A stretch of DNA of 64,000 bases from the NCBI GenBank assembly GCA_028280515.1, contig JANQLP010000253.1, positions 25,465 to 89,464 of the forward strand, read 5' to 3'. Shown piece by piece: positions 18,705 through 27,689 of the stretch (within the stretch, counting starts at the first letter, position 1; each line of letters opens with the position of its first letter). The position numbers and the translations under genes were made by a program. The notes under the pieces are model-generated. The model ran no database searches. It saw nothing but the letters and a program-made list of their open reading frames with translations, and had not been told where the DNA came from. This stretch comes from Hyphomicrobiales bacterium (GTDB lineage: Bacteria > Pseudomonadota > Alphaproteobacteria > Rhizobiales > Methyloligellaceae).

Positions 18705-20086
18705 CAAGCTCCGTCACACGAAAAACAGGCCACGCGCCGGCACGAACCGTGCTCCTGCTCGGAAACTACCGCCCGGCGATAGCGGTCGCCTGTGCCCTGG
18801 CAGAAGAAGGCATCCGGGTGATCGTCGGAGGCGAGGGTGAACCGCTCGGCGCTCACTGCAGCCGTTATGTCGACGAGATTTGGGACCATCCGAAACTCGC
18901 AGACGATGAGACGCGCTTTCTGAATGCGTTGATGGATCTGCTCAACGCGCGGCCAGATATCGGGGCTGTTCTGCCGGTCACGGAAGAGTTCGCCCTGTTT
19001 CTTGCGGCGCATGAAGAGCAGGTCAAGTCCCAGGTCCGGCTGGCATCGCCGCGGCGCGCCGTTATCGAAACGTTCAACGACAAGCTTGCCGCCCTCACTC
19101 TGGCGCAAGAGCAGGGCGTCCCAACGCTGCCTTTCGCCCATGTGAACTCATATGGATCGCTGCTGGATGAGGCGCGGACGATCGGGTTTCCCTTGACCGT
19201 GCGGGGCATCGGCGCCACGGCGCGTATTGCCGGACGCAAGGCGCTCATTTGCGAGGACATGGCGGCGTTGAAGAACGCTTTGCCAACTTGGCCCGAAGGC
19301 CATTCGAGTTTGTTGCTGCAACGGTTTGCTCATGGCGCCCGGCGCAATATCTACTTCGCCGCGCAGCAGGGTCGCCTCATCGGTGTCTGCCAGACGCGAA
19401 TCCTGCGCACCAACGCGCCGGACGGGACAGGTCTCGCGGTCGACGGCGTAACCGAGCAGCCCGACGGCGAACTCATCGCGGATACCGAAAAACTCGTTGC
19501 CGCAACGAACTATACCGGCATTGGCCTTGCCCAGTTCATCGTCGACCCGGCACGTCATGAACGATGCTTCCTGGAACTCAATCCGCGTGTCTCGGGCAGC
19601 CACGCCATTGCCGAACGCGCCGGCTTGCCGCTGAGCCTCCTGGCGGTGGAACTCAGCCAAGGCGCACGCGATGATACGCGGCCGGCGCGCTCGGAACCGT
19701 CTTACGCTGCCAGAACGGGCCTGCGCTACGCTTGGACCGATGGTGATTTGCTCGCGGCCAAGTACGCGGTTCTCGACGGTACGATCTCCCTGCGAAAGGC
19801 TGCGCTCTGGGTGTGGGAGGCGGCCCGCTCCGCGTTCGCCGCGGACATTCAGATGGTGTGGAGCTGGCGTGATCCGGGCCCCACACTGATCTCTCTGTTA
19901 CTTCTGCTGCCGCGATGCCGATCGCTTCGGCGCGCGCTCAGGGCGTGGTTTGCGCGCCGGCGCACATCGTCCGGCTGTACATACGGCGTTCCGGCGTCCC
20001 CGTCCGATCCTGTTTCCGATTCGAAATCCAACTCCCGAGCGCTGTCCCAACCCAGCGCCCTCACAGTTGAAAGGTCTGTCTCATGA
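18701..20086 (+). CDS. ATP-grasp domain ligase
   Basis: A 461-residue protein. Residues 12-100 form a Rossmann-like pre-ATP-grasp domain (TVLLLGNYRPAIAVACALAEEG), and residues about 120-330 an ATP-grasp fold with the metal-binding FLELNPRVSGSHA. ATP-grasp enzymes join a carboxylate, through an acyl-phosphate, to an amine or thiol. The C-terminal 100 residues are Arg/Trp-rich and less typical. It overlaps both neighbours by 4 bp (18701-18704 and 20083-20086). Together with a FemAB-type transferase and a flippase it may activate or attach an amino acid to an envelope lipid or glycan. Confidence 0.85.
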   Translation: MTSSVTRKTGHAPARTVLLLGNYRPAIAVACALAEEGIRVIVGGEGEPLGAHCSRYVDEIWDHPKLADDETRFLNALMDLLNARPDIGAVLPVTEEFALFLAAHEEQVKSQVRLASPRRAVIETFNDKLAALTLAQEQGVPTLPFAHVNSYGSLLDEARTIGFPLTVRGIGATARIAGRKALICEDMAALKNALPTWPEGHSSLLLQRFAHGARRNIYFAAQQGRLIGVCQTRILRTNAPDGTGLAVDGVTEQPDGELIADTEKLVAATNYTGIGLAQFIVDPARHERCFLELNPRVSGSHAIAERAGLPLSLLAVELSQGARDDTRPARSEPSYAARTGLRYAWTDGDLLAAKYAVLDGTISLRKAALWVWEAARSAFAADIQMVWSWRDPGPTLISLLLLLPRCRSLRRALRAWFARRRTSSGCTYGVPASPSDPVSDSKSNSRALSQPSALTVERSVS

Positions 20087-21243
20087 GTTATGTCGATACC
20101 GTTCCCGTACCCGGTATGTTGCACGCGCCGCGCAACCGATCACCTCGGGAGAACGCGCCTGCTTTTGAGGCGGACAATATTCAGGTGGAGCAGATCGAAG
20201 CCGATGCGTGGGACCGCCTTGCAGCGGGTTTCGTCGACGTAAATCAGGAGCAGACTCATTGTTTTTCCGCCGCAAGATGGGGCGCGGGGCGGCTCGAACA
20301 TGCGGTCGTGCGCAAGGGCGACGCCGTCCTCGGAGGCGCACTTGTCATTGTCCTGCCGATACCGGGCACCGGGTCGAGCATGTCGCTGATCAAATGGGGC
20401 CCCTTGTGGCGCCGGCCCGGAATACCCGCCGACGCGAACCGCCTTCGTCAGGTTCTGACCGCGCTGAAAGATGAATACGCAAACCGCCGCCGCCACTATC
20501 TATCGATCCATCCACATGCCGATCCGGTCTGCGGGCAAATGACGGAAGAGATCCTGCAAGACCTCGATTTCAGCGCGAGCTGGTCGCTCAGGGATCCCGA
20601 CCGGTATCTCGTTAACGTAGCCCTCACACCTGAGGAGTTGAAAAAAAGTCTCAGCCAGAAGTGGCGCTACAACCTGAAGAAATCGCAGGCCAACGATCTC
20701 GAGATCAGTCTCGTCAGTTCAGACGAAGGCCTGACGCGCTTTATGAATCTCTACCGGGAAATGCTGGACCGGAAACGCTTTTTCGACTCCTCGGCCATTG
20801 ATACCTTGCCGGCCCTGATGCGTGCGAAAACGGCTTCTTTCCGGCCCGAGGTCGTCATTGTCTCCCATCACGGTGAACCGACTGCAGGCGCCGTCATCGA
20901 CGTCTCCGGTGAACGCGCGGTCTATCTTTACGGCGCGACGGACGAGCGCGCCCTCGGCCTCAAGGCCGGGTATGCCATGCATTGGTGGATTGCCGAACGT
21001 CTTTGTAACAATCCGGACATCCGCTGGTACGACCTGGGCGGTAAGGACGGCGACAGCGGCCTGCATCAATTCAAGAAAGGCTTCGTTGGAAAGCAGGGCA
21101 AAATCCTGCCCACGCCGCCGAGCTTTGAGTACGCTCCGTCGCGATGGGCGCGCTCCCTGGGCCGTACGGTATACGCCTTGCGCGACGCGAAGGCGGGCGT
21201 GGAACACGCCATCTACCGCACGAGGCAAATGCTCGGACAATGA
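20083..21243 (+). CDS. FemAB/GNAT-like transferase
   Basis: A 386-residue protein. The middle (KWRYNLKKSQANDLEI) and the C-terminal domain (VVIVSHHGEPTAGAVIDV, VYLYGATDERALGLKAGYAMHW, YDLGGKDGDSGLHQFKKGF) match the FemAB/acetyltransferase-6 pattern. These proteins transfer aminoacyl or acyl groups to peptidoglycan precursors, lipids or exopolysaccharides. 4-bp overlaps with the ATP-grasp gene and the flippase gene indicate one translational unit. The acceptor is unknown. Confidence 0.85.
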   Translation: MSYVDTVPVPGMLHAPRNRSPRENAPAFEADNIQVEQIEADAWDRLAAGFVDVNQEQTHCFSAARWGAGRLEHAVVRKGDAVLGGALVIVLPIPGTGSSMSLIKWGPLWRRPGIPADANRLRQVLTALKDEYANRRRHYLSIHPHADPVCGQMTEEILQDLDFSASWSLRDPDRYLVNVALTPEELKKSLSQKWRYNLKKSQANDLEISLVSSDEGLTRFMNLYREMLDRKRFFDSSAIDTLPALMRAKTASFRPEVVIVSHHGEPTAGAVIDVSGERAVYLYGATDERALGLKAGYAMHWWIAERLCNNPDIRWYDLGGKDGDSGLHQFKKGFVGKQGKILPTPPSFEYAPSRWARSLGRTVYALRDAKAGVEHAIYRTRQMLGQ

Positions 21244-22589
21244 AGCGCCTCGACCTCCTCAGCCTCGTCACGCGGTCATCCCTGCTGATGGCCGCGCGTG
21301 TCTGCGGCGCGGTTATCGCGTTCGCGGGCACGCTGGCGATTGCGCGCCACTTCGGTGCCGAAACGTTGGGAACGGTCGCACTTGCCCTTGCGGCCATGGG
21401 CCTTCTGGCGCAGGCGCTTTGCGCCGGGCGTCAGGCGGTCGGGCCGCTGTTTGTTTCTGAATATCTGGTCGGTCAGCAACCCGAACGGATCCGCGGTTTC
21501 ATCAAGCGCGGCTATCGAATGATTGCCGCCCTGTCGCTCATCGCATTCAGCCTTTTCGGCGTCGTGACCATCGGCCTCGGCGAAAGGCTCGGCGGTGAGC
21601 TAACGAGTGCATTTGCTTTTGCATGCCTTGCTGCCCCGCCGGTGGCTCTGATCAGCTTCAATGGCGGCGTACTGACCGGGTTCCGCCGCCAGTTGCTGGG
21701 TCTGGTTCCCGACCTGCTGGTGAAACCGTTGCTGGTGCTGCTTGCCATTCTCGCCACCGTCGCGCTTGCACCGCAGGCTTCGACGGTCGTGCTGCTCGGC
21801 GGTATATGCGCAGCTCTGTGGGCAACGGCCGGGCTGCAGGCCTTGTTCATCCATCGGAAGAAACTCTACCCCGACGTTCCGGCGGATGAGCGAGACAGCG
21901 CGACCTGGACCCGGAAGGCCACGCCCTGGATCGCGATCATCCTGCTCGCCGACTATCTGATCGAGTTGCACTTGCTGCTGGCCGGCTGGCTGCTGGCGCC
22001 GGCCATGGTTGGCGTGCTGCACATCTGTTTCCGCCTGCGGATGTTGGCGAGTTTCGGTATGCGTGCGCTCTATTCCGTCGTGCTGCCGGAAGTCTACGCC
22101 GCCCATGCGCGCGGCGATACGGGCGGACTTGCGCGTGACATCACCCGGGGGAATGCAGTGGTGCTCGCCTATTCGGCCGCCGTCTGCGCGACATTCGCAG
22201 CCCTCGGCAAACCACTGCTCGGTTTGTTCGGAGAGGCATTCACGGCCGGGTATCCCGCACTCCTCATCATCTCTCTTTCGATGATCCCGCGCGCGATCTT
22301 CGGCCCTGCAACCGCGATCATGGCCGCGGCCGGACGTCAGAAGCCGATGATCGTCATCCTTATCGCCGCAGTCGTCCTTTCTGCGCTGACCATTTTCCAG
22401 ACCTTCGGCACGCTCGGCTTTCTGAGCATCGCCGTCGGTTACACCGCGGCGATCAGTTTTGCCGCGGTCGCGCAATGGTGGTGGACGCTGCGCGAGACGG
22501 CGATTGATTGTTCGGTCTTCTCGATGCTGACCCACGCCCGGCGCATGCGGGCTGAACAGACGGACGCCAAGTCAGGATTCGCGGCGTAG
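21240..22589 (+). CDS. MATE/Wzx-type flippase
   Basis: A 449-residue membrane protein with about 12-14 segments, beginning LSLVTRSSLLMAARVCGAVIAF, in the style of polysaccharide flippases of the MATE/MVF superfamily. It would move a lipid-linked intermediate across the inner membrane. The ATG at 21240 overlaps the stop of the transferase gene (ATGA). Its 3' end overlaps the convergent small gene by 18 bp. No glycosyltransferases or polymerase are encoded next to it, so the lipid-linked substrate must come from elsewhere. Confidence 0.87.
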   Translation: MKRLDLLSLVTRSSLLMAARVCGAVIAFAGTLAIARHFGAETLGTVALALAAMGLLAQALCAGRQAVGPLFVSEYLVGQQPERIRGFIKRGYRMIAALSLIAFSLFGVVTIGLGERLGGELTSAFAFACLAAPPVALISFNGGVLTGFRRQLLGLVPDLLVKPLLVLLAILATVALAPQASTVVLLGGICAALWATAGLQALFIHRKKLYPDVPADERDSATWTRKATPWIAIILLADYLIELHLLLAGWLLAPAMVGVLHICFRLRMLASFGMRALYSVVLPEVYAAHARGDTGGLARDITRGNAVVLAYSAAVCATFAALGKPLLGLFGEAFTAGYPALLIISLSMIPRAIFGPATAIMAAAGRQKPMIVILIAAVVLSALTIFQTFGTLGFLSIAVGYTAAISFAAVAQWWWTLRETAIDCSVFSMLTHARRMRAEQTDAKSGFAA

Positions 22590-22805
22590 CTTTGACTGTC
22601 CGCTAATCAACCGCAATCCATAGTAAATCAGGGCGCCGTAGATCAGGATTCCGATCAGGAAGCGAAAGGGCGCACGTCCGAAGCTCAGCGGCAGATCGGG
22701 GTTGTAGCCGAGCGCGGCCAGTCCACCCATGTCGTTGGTGACAACACCAACGATGAGAGACCACCCTCCGTAAAGTGCCATGAGCCACCCGACTGTCTTG
22801 TCCAT
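22572..22805 (-). CDS. Small two-segment membrane protein, unknown
   Basis: A 77-residue protein with two hydrophobic segments (about residues 5-25 and 47-68) and a Lys/Arg-rich C-terminus. AAAGGGAT precedes the ATG. It is convergent with, and overlaps, the flippase gene by 18 bp. No family is recognised. Confidence 0.65.
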   Translation of the reverse strand: MDKTVGWLMALYGGWSLIVGVVTNDMGGLAALGYNPDLPLSFGRAPFRFLIGILIYGALIYYGLRLISGQSKLRRES

Positions 22806-23110
22806 GCGTCGTATCCCTTTCTTGACCTTGCGGGACGAGTGTAGCGAAGCCTTGCCGCAAGACCAATCCGTCGGTTCCGCCTACGGCCATGAGGCCATGA
22901 GCCAGATCATTTGAACGCATGTCGGTTCTCATTGCGGCTCCGTGATGCCGGTCTGTCGCTTGAACAATCGCGGAAAAGTTGCAGAAAGGCATAGCCGACA
23001 TTGCCCGTCGATATTCTGGCCCCCGGCGGACCGGTAAGATATGATCAGGTGGGGGTGCATGATTGGCCTATTGCCCATGACGGGGGCTGCCCGAGACTGG
23101 GAGGTCCATT
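22806..23110. other. Intergenic region before methanethiol oxidase gene
   Basis: About 305 bp between two divergent genes. It should hold the promoters of the small membrane protein and of the methanethiol oxidase gene. I see no further gene, hairpin or clear operator. Confidence 0.5.
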
Positions 23111-24505
23111 ATGGCAAGTTGGCAACCTGATCCCTCATTCTATCCCTCACCAAGGATGGCGGCGAAAGCGCCCGGCGAAACGCTTGCGTATGTGGCGGCG
23201 TTCGACCCTGACCGCAAGAAACCCGATGCAATCGCGGTGGTCGATGTCGACCCCAATTCGTCGAGCTACAGCGAGATTGTGGGCCAAGTGAAGATGCCCA
23301 ATGCGGGCGATGAGCTGCACCATTTCGGCTGGAACGCATGCTCGTCATGCCTGTGCCCGAACGCGCCGCATCCGCATATGGAGCGGCGCTATCTCATTGT
23401 GCCGGGTTTGCGTTCCTCGCGGCTTCACATCATCGATACCAAGCCGGACCCGCGCAAGCCGAAGATCGTCAAGGTGATCGAACCGGAAGAAATTGCCGAA
23501 AAGGCAGGCTATTCCCGGCTGCATACCACTCACTGCGGCCCCGAAGGCATCTATGTCAACGCGCTCGGCAATGCGGACGGGAAGGCACCCGGCGGCATCT
23601 TTCTGCTGGAACCGGAGAGCTTCAACGTGCTGGGCCAATGGGAAATGGACCGCGGACCCCAGACCCTCGCATACGATTTCTGGTGGCATCTCGGTCACGA
23701 CACCATGGTAACTAGCGAATGGGGAACGCCGGACACGTTCGAGAACGGGCTTGTTCCGGAGGTCCTGCTCGGCGGCAAGTACGGACACCGCCTCCATTTC
23801 TGGGATCTGCACAAGCGCAAGCACCTGCAGGAAATCGATCTTGGCGAGGAACATCAACTTGTCTTCGAACTGCGCCCTGCGCACGATCCGACCAAGGCTT
23901 ACGGTTTCGTCGGGTGCGTGATCAGCCTCAAGGACCTCTCGTCCTCGATCTGGACCTGGTATCGCGACGGCGACAGATGGGCGGTCAAGAAAGTCATAGA
24001 GATTCCGGCCGAACCCGCTGACGAGGATGACCTGCCGCCGCTGCTCAAGGGATTCAAGGCGGTGCCCCCGCTCGTCACCGACATCGATCTGTCGATGGAC
24101 GACAAGTATCTCTATGTGTCCTGCTGGGGGACAGGAGACATGCAACAGTACGATGTCTCCGATCCCATGAAGCCGAAACTCACCGGCAAGGTGCGCATCG
24201 GCGGCATCGTCTCGCAAGCAAGCCACCCCAAGGCCAGGAACGGCGCCCTGAACGGCGGGCCACAGATGGTTGAAATCAGTCGTGACGGCAAACGCGTCTA
24301 TTTCACCAATTCTCTCTACGGCGCAATTGATCCTCAGTTCTATCCCAATGGGATCGATGGCTGGATGGTAAAGCTCGATACCGGTGAGAACGGCGGCATC
24401 GCATTCGACGAGAACTTCTTCATCGACTGGCCGAAGGGACACCGTCCGCATCAGGTGCGCCTGGAAGGCGGTGACTGTTCGTCCGACTCCTACTGCTATC
24501 CGTAA
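23111..24505 (+). CDS. mtoX: Selenium-binding protein 56 family methanethiol oxidase
   Basis: A 464-residue SBP56-family protein of normal length. It has the N-terminal CSSC motif (WNACSSCLCPN), the conserved His-rich sites HTTHCGPEGIYVN and HLGHDTMVTSEWG, and the C-terminal HRPHQVRLEGGDCSSDSYCYP. Family members that have been studied are copper-dependent methanethiol oxidases, turning CH3SH with O2 into formaldehyde, H2S and H2O2. No signal peptide is evident. GGAGG stands 6 bases before the ATG. Followed at 36 bp by a polytopic membrane protein that may be a partner or metal transporter. Confidence 0.9.
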   Translation: MASWQPDPSFYPSPRMAAKAPGETLAYVAAFDPDRKKPDAIAVVDVDPNSSSYSEIVGQVKMPNAGDELHHFGWNACSSCLCPNAPHPHMERRYLIVPGLRSSRLHIIDTKPDPRKPKIVKVIEPEEIAEKAGYSRLHTTHCGPEGIYVNALGNADGKAPGGIFLLEPESFNVLGQWEMDRGPQTLAYDFWWHLGHDTMVTSEWGTPDTFENGLVPEVLLGGKYGHRLHFWDLHKRKHLQEIDLGEEHQLVFELRPAHDPTKAYGFVGCVISLKDLSSSIWTWYRDGDRWAVKKVIEIPAEPADEDDLPPLLKGFKAVPPLVTDIDLSMDDKYLYVSCWGTGDMQQYDVSDPMKPKLTGKVRIGGIVSQASHPKARNGALNGGPQMVEISRDGKRVYFTNSLYGAIDPQFYPNGIDGWMVKLDTGENGGIAFDENFFIDWPKGHRPHQVRLEGGDCSSDSYCYP

Positions 24506-24540
24506 TGCGTGCAGCGCCAGACATCACGCGGTGACCGGGG

Positions 24541-25167
24541 ATGAACGACCTCTCGCCCTGGCTGCTGCTGGCGGGCCTTGGCGCGTTTCACGGGATCAAT
24601 CCGGCGATGGGCTGGCTGTTCGCCGTTGCCCTCGGGATGCATGGCGAAAGCCGGCGCATTGTCTGGTTGTCCCTCGTTCCAATTGCGATCGGCCACGCGC
24701 TTTCAATCGCCGTCGTCGTGGCGGCGGTCCTGACGCTGGGCCTCATCATCGATCAGCGGCTGCTTGAAATGGCCTGCGGGGCGGTCCTGCTGGGCTGGGC
24801 GGCATACTATGCCGTGTATGGTCATCGGCATCGGGTGCGGGTCGGTATGCAGACCGGATTTGCGGGCCTCGGCATTTGGTCGTTCCTGATGGCAACGAGC
24901 CACGGCGCAGGGCTGATGCTCCTGCCGGCCGTCCTGTCGCTTTGCCTCGCGGCGGCGCCCGGAGGCGAACTTACCGCTGCCCGGTCAATACCCGTTTCGC
25001 TCGCGGCGATTGGCGTTCACATGGGGGCGATGCTGGTTGTGACGGCGGCTATTGCAGTCATCGTTTACGATTGGCTCGGCTTGTCTTTTCTGCGACGCGG
25101 CTGGATCAATCTCGACTATCTTTGGATCGTGGCCTTGACGGTGACGGGGTTCATCCTGATTTTGTGA
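24541..25167 (+). CDS. Polytopic membrane protein next to methanethiol oxidase
   Basis: A 208-residue protein with about six membrane segments. The first contains GAFHGINPAMGWLFAVALGM, a His-Gly-x-Asn-Pro-x-Met-Gly motif reminiscent of NicO/UreH-type metal transporters. Later segments carry SHGAGLMLLPAVLS and GVHMGAM, further in-membrane His/Met. Metal handling, possibly copper for the oxidase, is plausible from motif and position, but this is inference. It probably shares a transcript with the oxidase gene. Confidence 0.75.
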   Translation: MNDLSPWLLLAGLGAFHGINPAMGWLFAVALGMHGESRRIVWLSLVPIAIGHALSIAVVVAAVLTLGLIIDQRLLEMACGAVLLGWAAYYAVYGHRHRVRVGMQTGFAGLGIWSFLMATSHGAGLMLLPAVLSLCLAAAPGGELTAARSIPVSLAAIGVHMGAMLVVTAAIAVIVYDWLGLSFLRRGWINLDYLWIVALTVTGFILIL

Positions 25168-25234
25168 GTATCGGCGATCGTCCAGGAACTCCGATACGCA
25201 TCTTCCCCAAAGCGCGACAGGTTAGAAGAGATAA

Positions 25235-25492
25235 ATGGCCAAGAAAGTGCCGTCGCCGTGCATTGGCATCTGCAAGTTCAAAGTTGAAGGTCACTGCATC
25301 GGCTGCGGGCAAACCAAGAAGCAGAAGAAGAAGTTCAAGTCGCTCCGCAGCAAGAAGAAACGCGAAAAGCTCCTGCGCACCGTCCTTGGCCAGCAGCGGC
25401 TGATTGGCGGCCGCCTGAGATGGGAACGCGTGTATCGCCGCCGCTGTGCCAAAAAGGGCATGCCATGTCCGTTGGACTCGATGGCCGAGTGA
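25235..25492 (+). CDS. DUF1289 domain small Cys protein
   Basis: An 85-residue basic protein. Residues 7-25 carry the DUF1289 pattern SPCIGICKFKVEGHCIGCG (Cys-x3-Cys...Cys-x2-Cys), a probable Zn or Fe-S site, followed by a Lys-rich tail and a second Cys pair (RRRCAKKGMPC). The standard family is shorter and lacks the Lys-rich tail. Function is unknown. It ends 23 bp from the convergent Coq7-like gene. Confidence 0.8.
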   Translation: MAKKVPSPCIGICKFKVEGHCIGCGQTKKQKKKFKSLRSKKKREKLLRTVLGQQRLIGGRLRWERVYRRRCAKKGMPCPLDSMAE

Positions 25493-25514
25493 CAACTCTG
25501 AGCGGTTCAGGCTC

Positions 25515-26042
25515 TCAGATACGCTTCGCCAGAGCCACCGCCGCACCGGACCCGGCACTCACCATCCAGCTCCAGATCCGCGCCGCCGGGCCCGACGTTC
25601 CGGCGTGAAGGTCGCGCGCTTCATCGCGGTGTTCCACCTCGTCGAGCCGGCACTGCTCCAGAAGTGCGCGAACATCCGCATGCGTACCCGACGCATCGAG
25701 CGCGTCGATCTGGGTCTGATAATGCGCATCGACAAAGGTCTCGACGGCATCAATCGTCACATGCACGGCGCGCGTTCCGAAGAGTGCGGGCAGGGCGCCC
25801 GTGAGCCAACCCGCCACGCGCCATAACGGCAGCAAGGCACTGCGCTCGTCTTGCGGCAGGACGTCTTCCAAGGCCACAAGGTGTCCACGCTCTGTTTCCC
25901 TGTGGCGGGTGGAAAACTGGATCAGGTCCGCATCGCGCGTCACGGCAAGAATGCCATCGTAGATTGCAATCGCGCCTGTCTCTCCGGCGTGGTCTGACCG
26001 CAATTCACCTATCAGCCAGACCGGCAGCGGACGATGGGTCAA
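25515..26042 (-). CDS. Coq7-family demethoxyubiquinone hydroxylase
   Basis: A 175-residue di-iron carboxylate protein. The iron ligands are recognisable: RSDHAGETGAIAIYDG, HRETERGHL (ExxH), ETFVDAHY, and LDEVEHRDEA (ExxH). It hydroxylates the ring in late ubiquinone synthesis at the membrane. The length matches short bacterial Coq7. The only good start is TTG at 26042, with no clear ribosome binding site, so expression may be low or the start imprecise. Confidence 0.87.
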   Translation of the reverse strand: MTHRPLPVWLIGELRSDHAGETGAIAIYDGILAVTRDADLIQFSTRHRETERGHLVALEDVLPQDERSALLPLWRVAGWLTGALPALFGTRAVHVTIDAVETFVDAHYQTQIDALDASGTHADVRALLEQCRLDEVEHRDEARDLHAGTSGPAARIWSWMVSAGSGAAVALAKRI

Positions 26043-26066
26043 AGCGGTAGCGCTTGCATCGGATAT

Positions 26067-26645
26067 TTACGATCCCGACTTCTCTGCATTCGGCAGCGCG
26101 GCCTCGATGGCCTTTATCATTTTTGGAGATGTCGGCTTGACCGCACTTGAAAACCAGCCGGTCAGCTTGCCGTCGGCATCGACAAGGTATTTGTGGAAGT
26201 TCCAGCGCGGCCTGGAGGCATCGCCCAGGACTGTTGCCGCCCACCGATAAAACGGGTGCGAGTCGTCACCCTTCACCACCGTCTTGGATGTAAGCGGAAA
26301 ACTCACGCCGAATGCACCACGGCAAAAACCGAGAATTTCGCTTTCGCTCTTCGGTTCCTGGGCACCGAAATCGTTGGACGGGACGCCAATGACGACAAGA
26401 CCCTTGTCCTCATAACGCTCCCAAAGCGACTGCAGACCTTCATACTGCGGCGTGAATCCGCAAAAGGACGCTGTGTTTACAATCAAAAGTGCTTTGCCGC
26501 GATACTGCTCAAGAGGCAGAGGGCCGCCGCTGATCGCCTCGAACCCATGGTCGTAGGCCGACCCCGCCTCCGCCGTCGCGGGTGGGGCGCCCGACGTGAA
26601 CACGAAGGCCGACGCAAGCGCTACAGCGGTGGCGAGTTTATCCAT
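26067..26645 (-). CDS. Exported glutathione peroxidase family protein (Cys type)
   Basis: A 192-residue protein with a signal peptide (residues 1-27, MDKLATAVALASAFVFTSG). It has the GPx active-site set: NTASFCGFTPQY with peroxidatic Cys62, SNDFGAQEP with the Gln, and RWNFHKYLVD with Trp-Asn. It is a Cys, not selenocysteine, enzyme, so thioredoxin-type reductants are likely. It would reduce peroxides in the periplasm, unlike cytosolic KatG. The start at 26645 gives the signal peptide; a longer frame upstream is polar. Confidence 0.88.
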   Translation of the reverse strand: MDKLATAVALASAFVFTSGAPPATAEAGSAYDHGFEAISGGPLPLEQYRGKALLIVNTASFCGFTPQYEGLQSLWERYEDKGLVVIGVPSNDFGAQEPKSESEILGFCRGAFGVSFPLTSKTVVKGDDSHPFYRWAATVLGDASRPRWNFHKYLVDADGKLTGWFSSAVKPTSPKMIKAIEAALPNAEKSGS

Positions 26646-26885
26646 GTCGCATCCTCTTTCAGTTTTGGCGTAACAGCCGGCGAGTCTGATGGCCAATCCC
26701 TTGACCGAATTTGCGGCCGGCCGGTCCTTTGTAACAACCAAACCGGCCGGTCTTATGCGGCGCTTGCCGACGGGAGGATCATGCAAGCGTCGAGAGGGCT
26801 ACGTGCGCCGCCAGCCATTGGATTTCTTTAGTGGGTTCAGGCATGCGCGGCGGCGCCGATACCCGGCGATGTGGCGCCACGCGGC

Positions 26886-27689
26886 TCATGCACGCCGGCG
26901 CTTTGCAACAACTTGCGCACAAAGCCGCGTCCAGCTCCGGTCATGAAGCCGGTATTCGTAATAAAGCTCCTCTTCGCCGACGTGGCTCCAGGAATCCGTA
27001 TCCGCGAAAAGGGCATTGAGGTCGTCGATCCAAGATGCAGGGTCCGGCGTCGATGCGGCGCGGAAATCGAACGGAGACGACAGGACCAGAAGGCCACCAT
27101 CGTTCAACAGACCGCCAAGCGCCTCGAGGAGTTTACTCGGACGGGGATGACGGTCGATGACATTAAAACACGAGACAAGGTCGAAACCGCGTTCAGGCGT
27201 GTACAGCTCAAGCGGTGCGTTGACGATGCTCACGCGTTCGGGAGCGTCCTCGATCGGGCGAGGCCGCGCCCTGGGTGCAACCCATTTCGGCGTTCCAATC
27301 CGATCAGCCAACGGGACCTCGGGCAACGCCTCGTCGGATGCGAGCAGACGTTGTGCCCATTCGCAGAACCGTTTTGACGGTTCGACCAGAACAAGCCGCT
27401 CAAGGGAAGGAAACTGCCGGTCCAACTCAAACAATGCCCGCCCTGTCGCGCCGCCGACATCACAGACACTGCGTGGATCCAGCGCAAGGGTCTGCGCCCA
27501 TTGCTTTGCCAGGTTTATGGCTGCGACAGGGAAGTTCGGGGGAACACGATCTTGACGTGGATTCGGATAGCGCGGTTCGTCGGCAGACTGCGAGCCGGGC
27601 TTTGTTCCATAGAGATAGTCGGACCAGCCGATCTCAAGGTATATCGCGAGCCGGTCCGGTGTTGCATAGTCGTCGTCGCCTGAGGTCAT
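26886..27689 (-). CDS. SAM-dependent methyltransferase
   Basis: A 267-residue class I methyltransferase: motif I CDVGGATGRALFEL (about residue 75), then VEPSKRFCEWA, and a late block CFNVIDRHPRPSKLLEALGGLLNDGGLLVLSSPFDF. The IDRHxxPxxLL...GGxLVLxSPF pattern recalls the methyltransferase half of ovothiol synthase OvoA, but the sulfoxide-synthase half is missing here. The substrate is unknown. Confidence 0.82.
   Translation of the reverse strand: MTSGDDDYATPDRLAIYLEIGWSDYLYGTKPGSQSADEPRYPNPRQDRVPPNFPVAAINLAKQWAQTLALDPRSVCDVGGATGRALFELDRQFPSLERLVLVEPSKRFCEWAQRLLASDEALPEVPLADRIGTPKWVAPRARPRPIEDAPERVSIVNAPLELYTPERGFDLVSCFNVIDRHPRPSKLLEALGGLLNDGGLLVLSSPFDFRAASTPDPASWIDDLNALFADTDSWSHVGEEELYYEYRLHDRSWTRLCAQVVAKRRRA

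Noticed and set aside
23111..24505. Selenium metabolism, from the family name selenium-binding protein and the SelW-like gene at 40157.
   Set aside because: Both proteins use Cys here, no selenocysteine codon context or selenium genes are visible, and studied SBP56 proteins are methanethiol oxidases.
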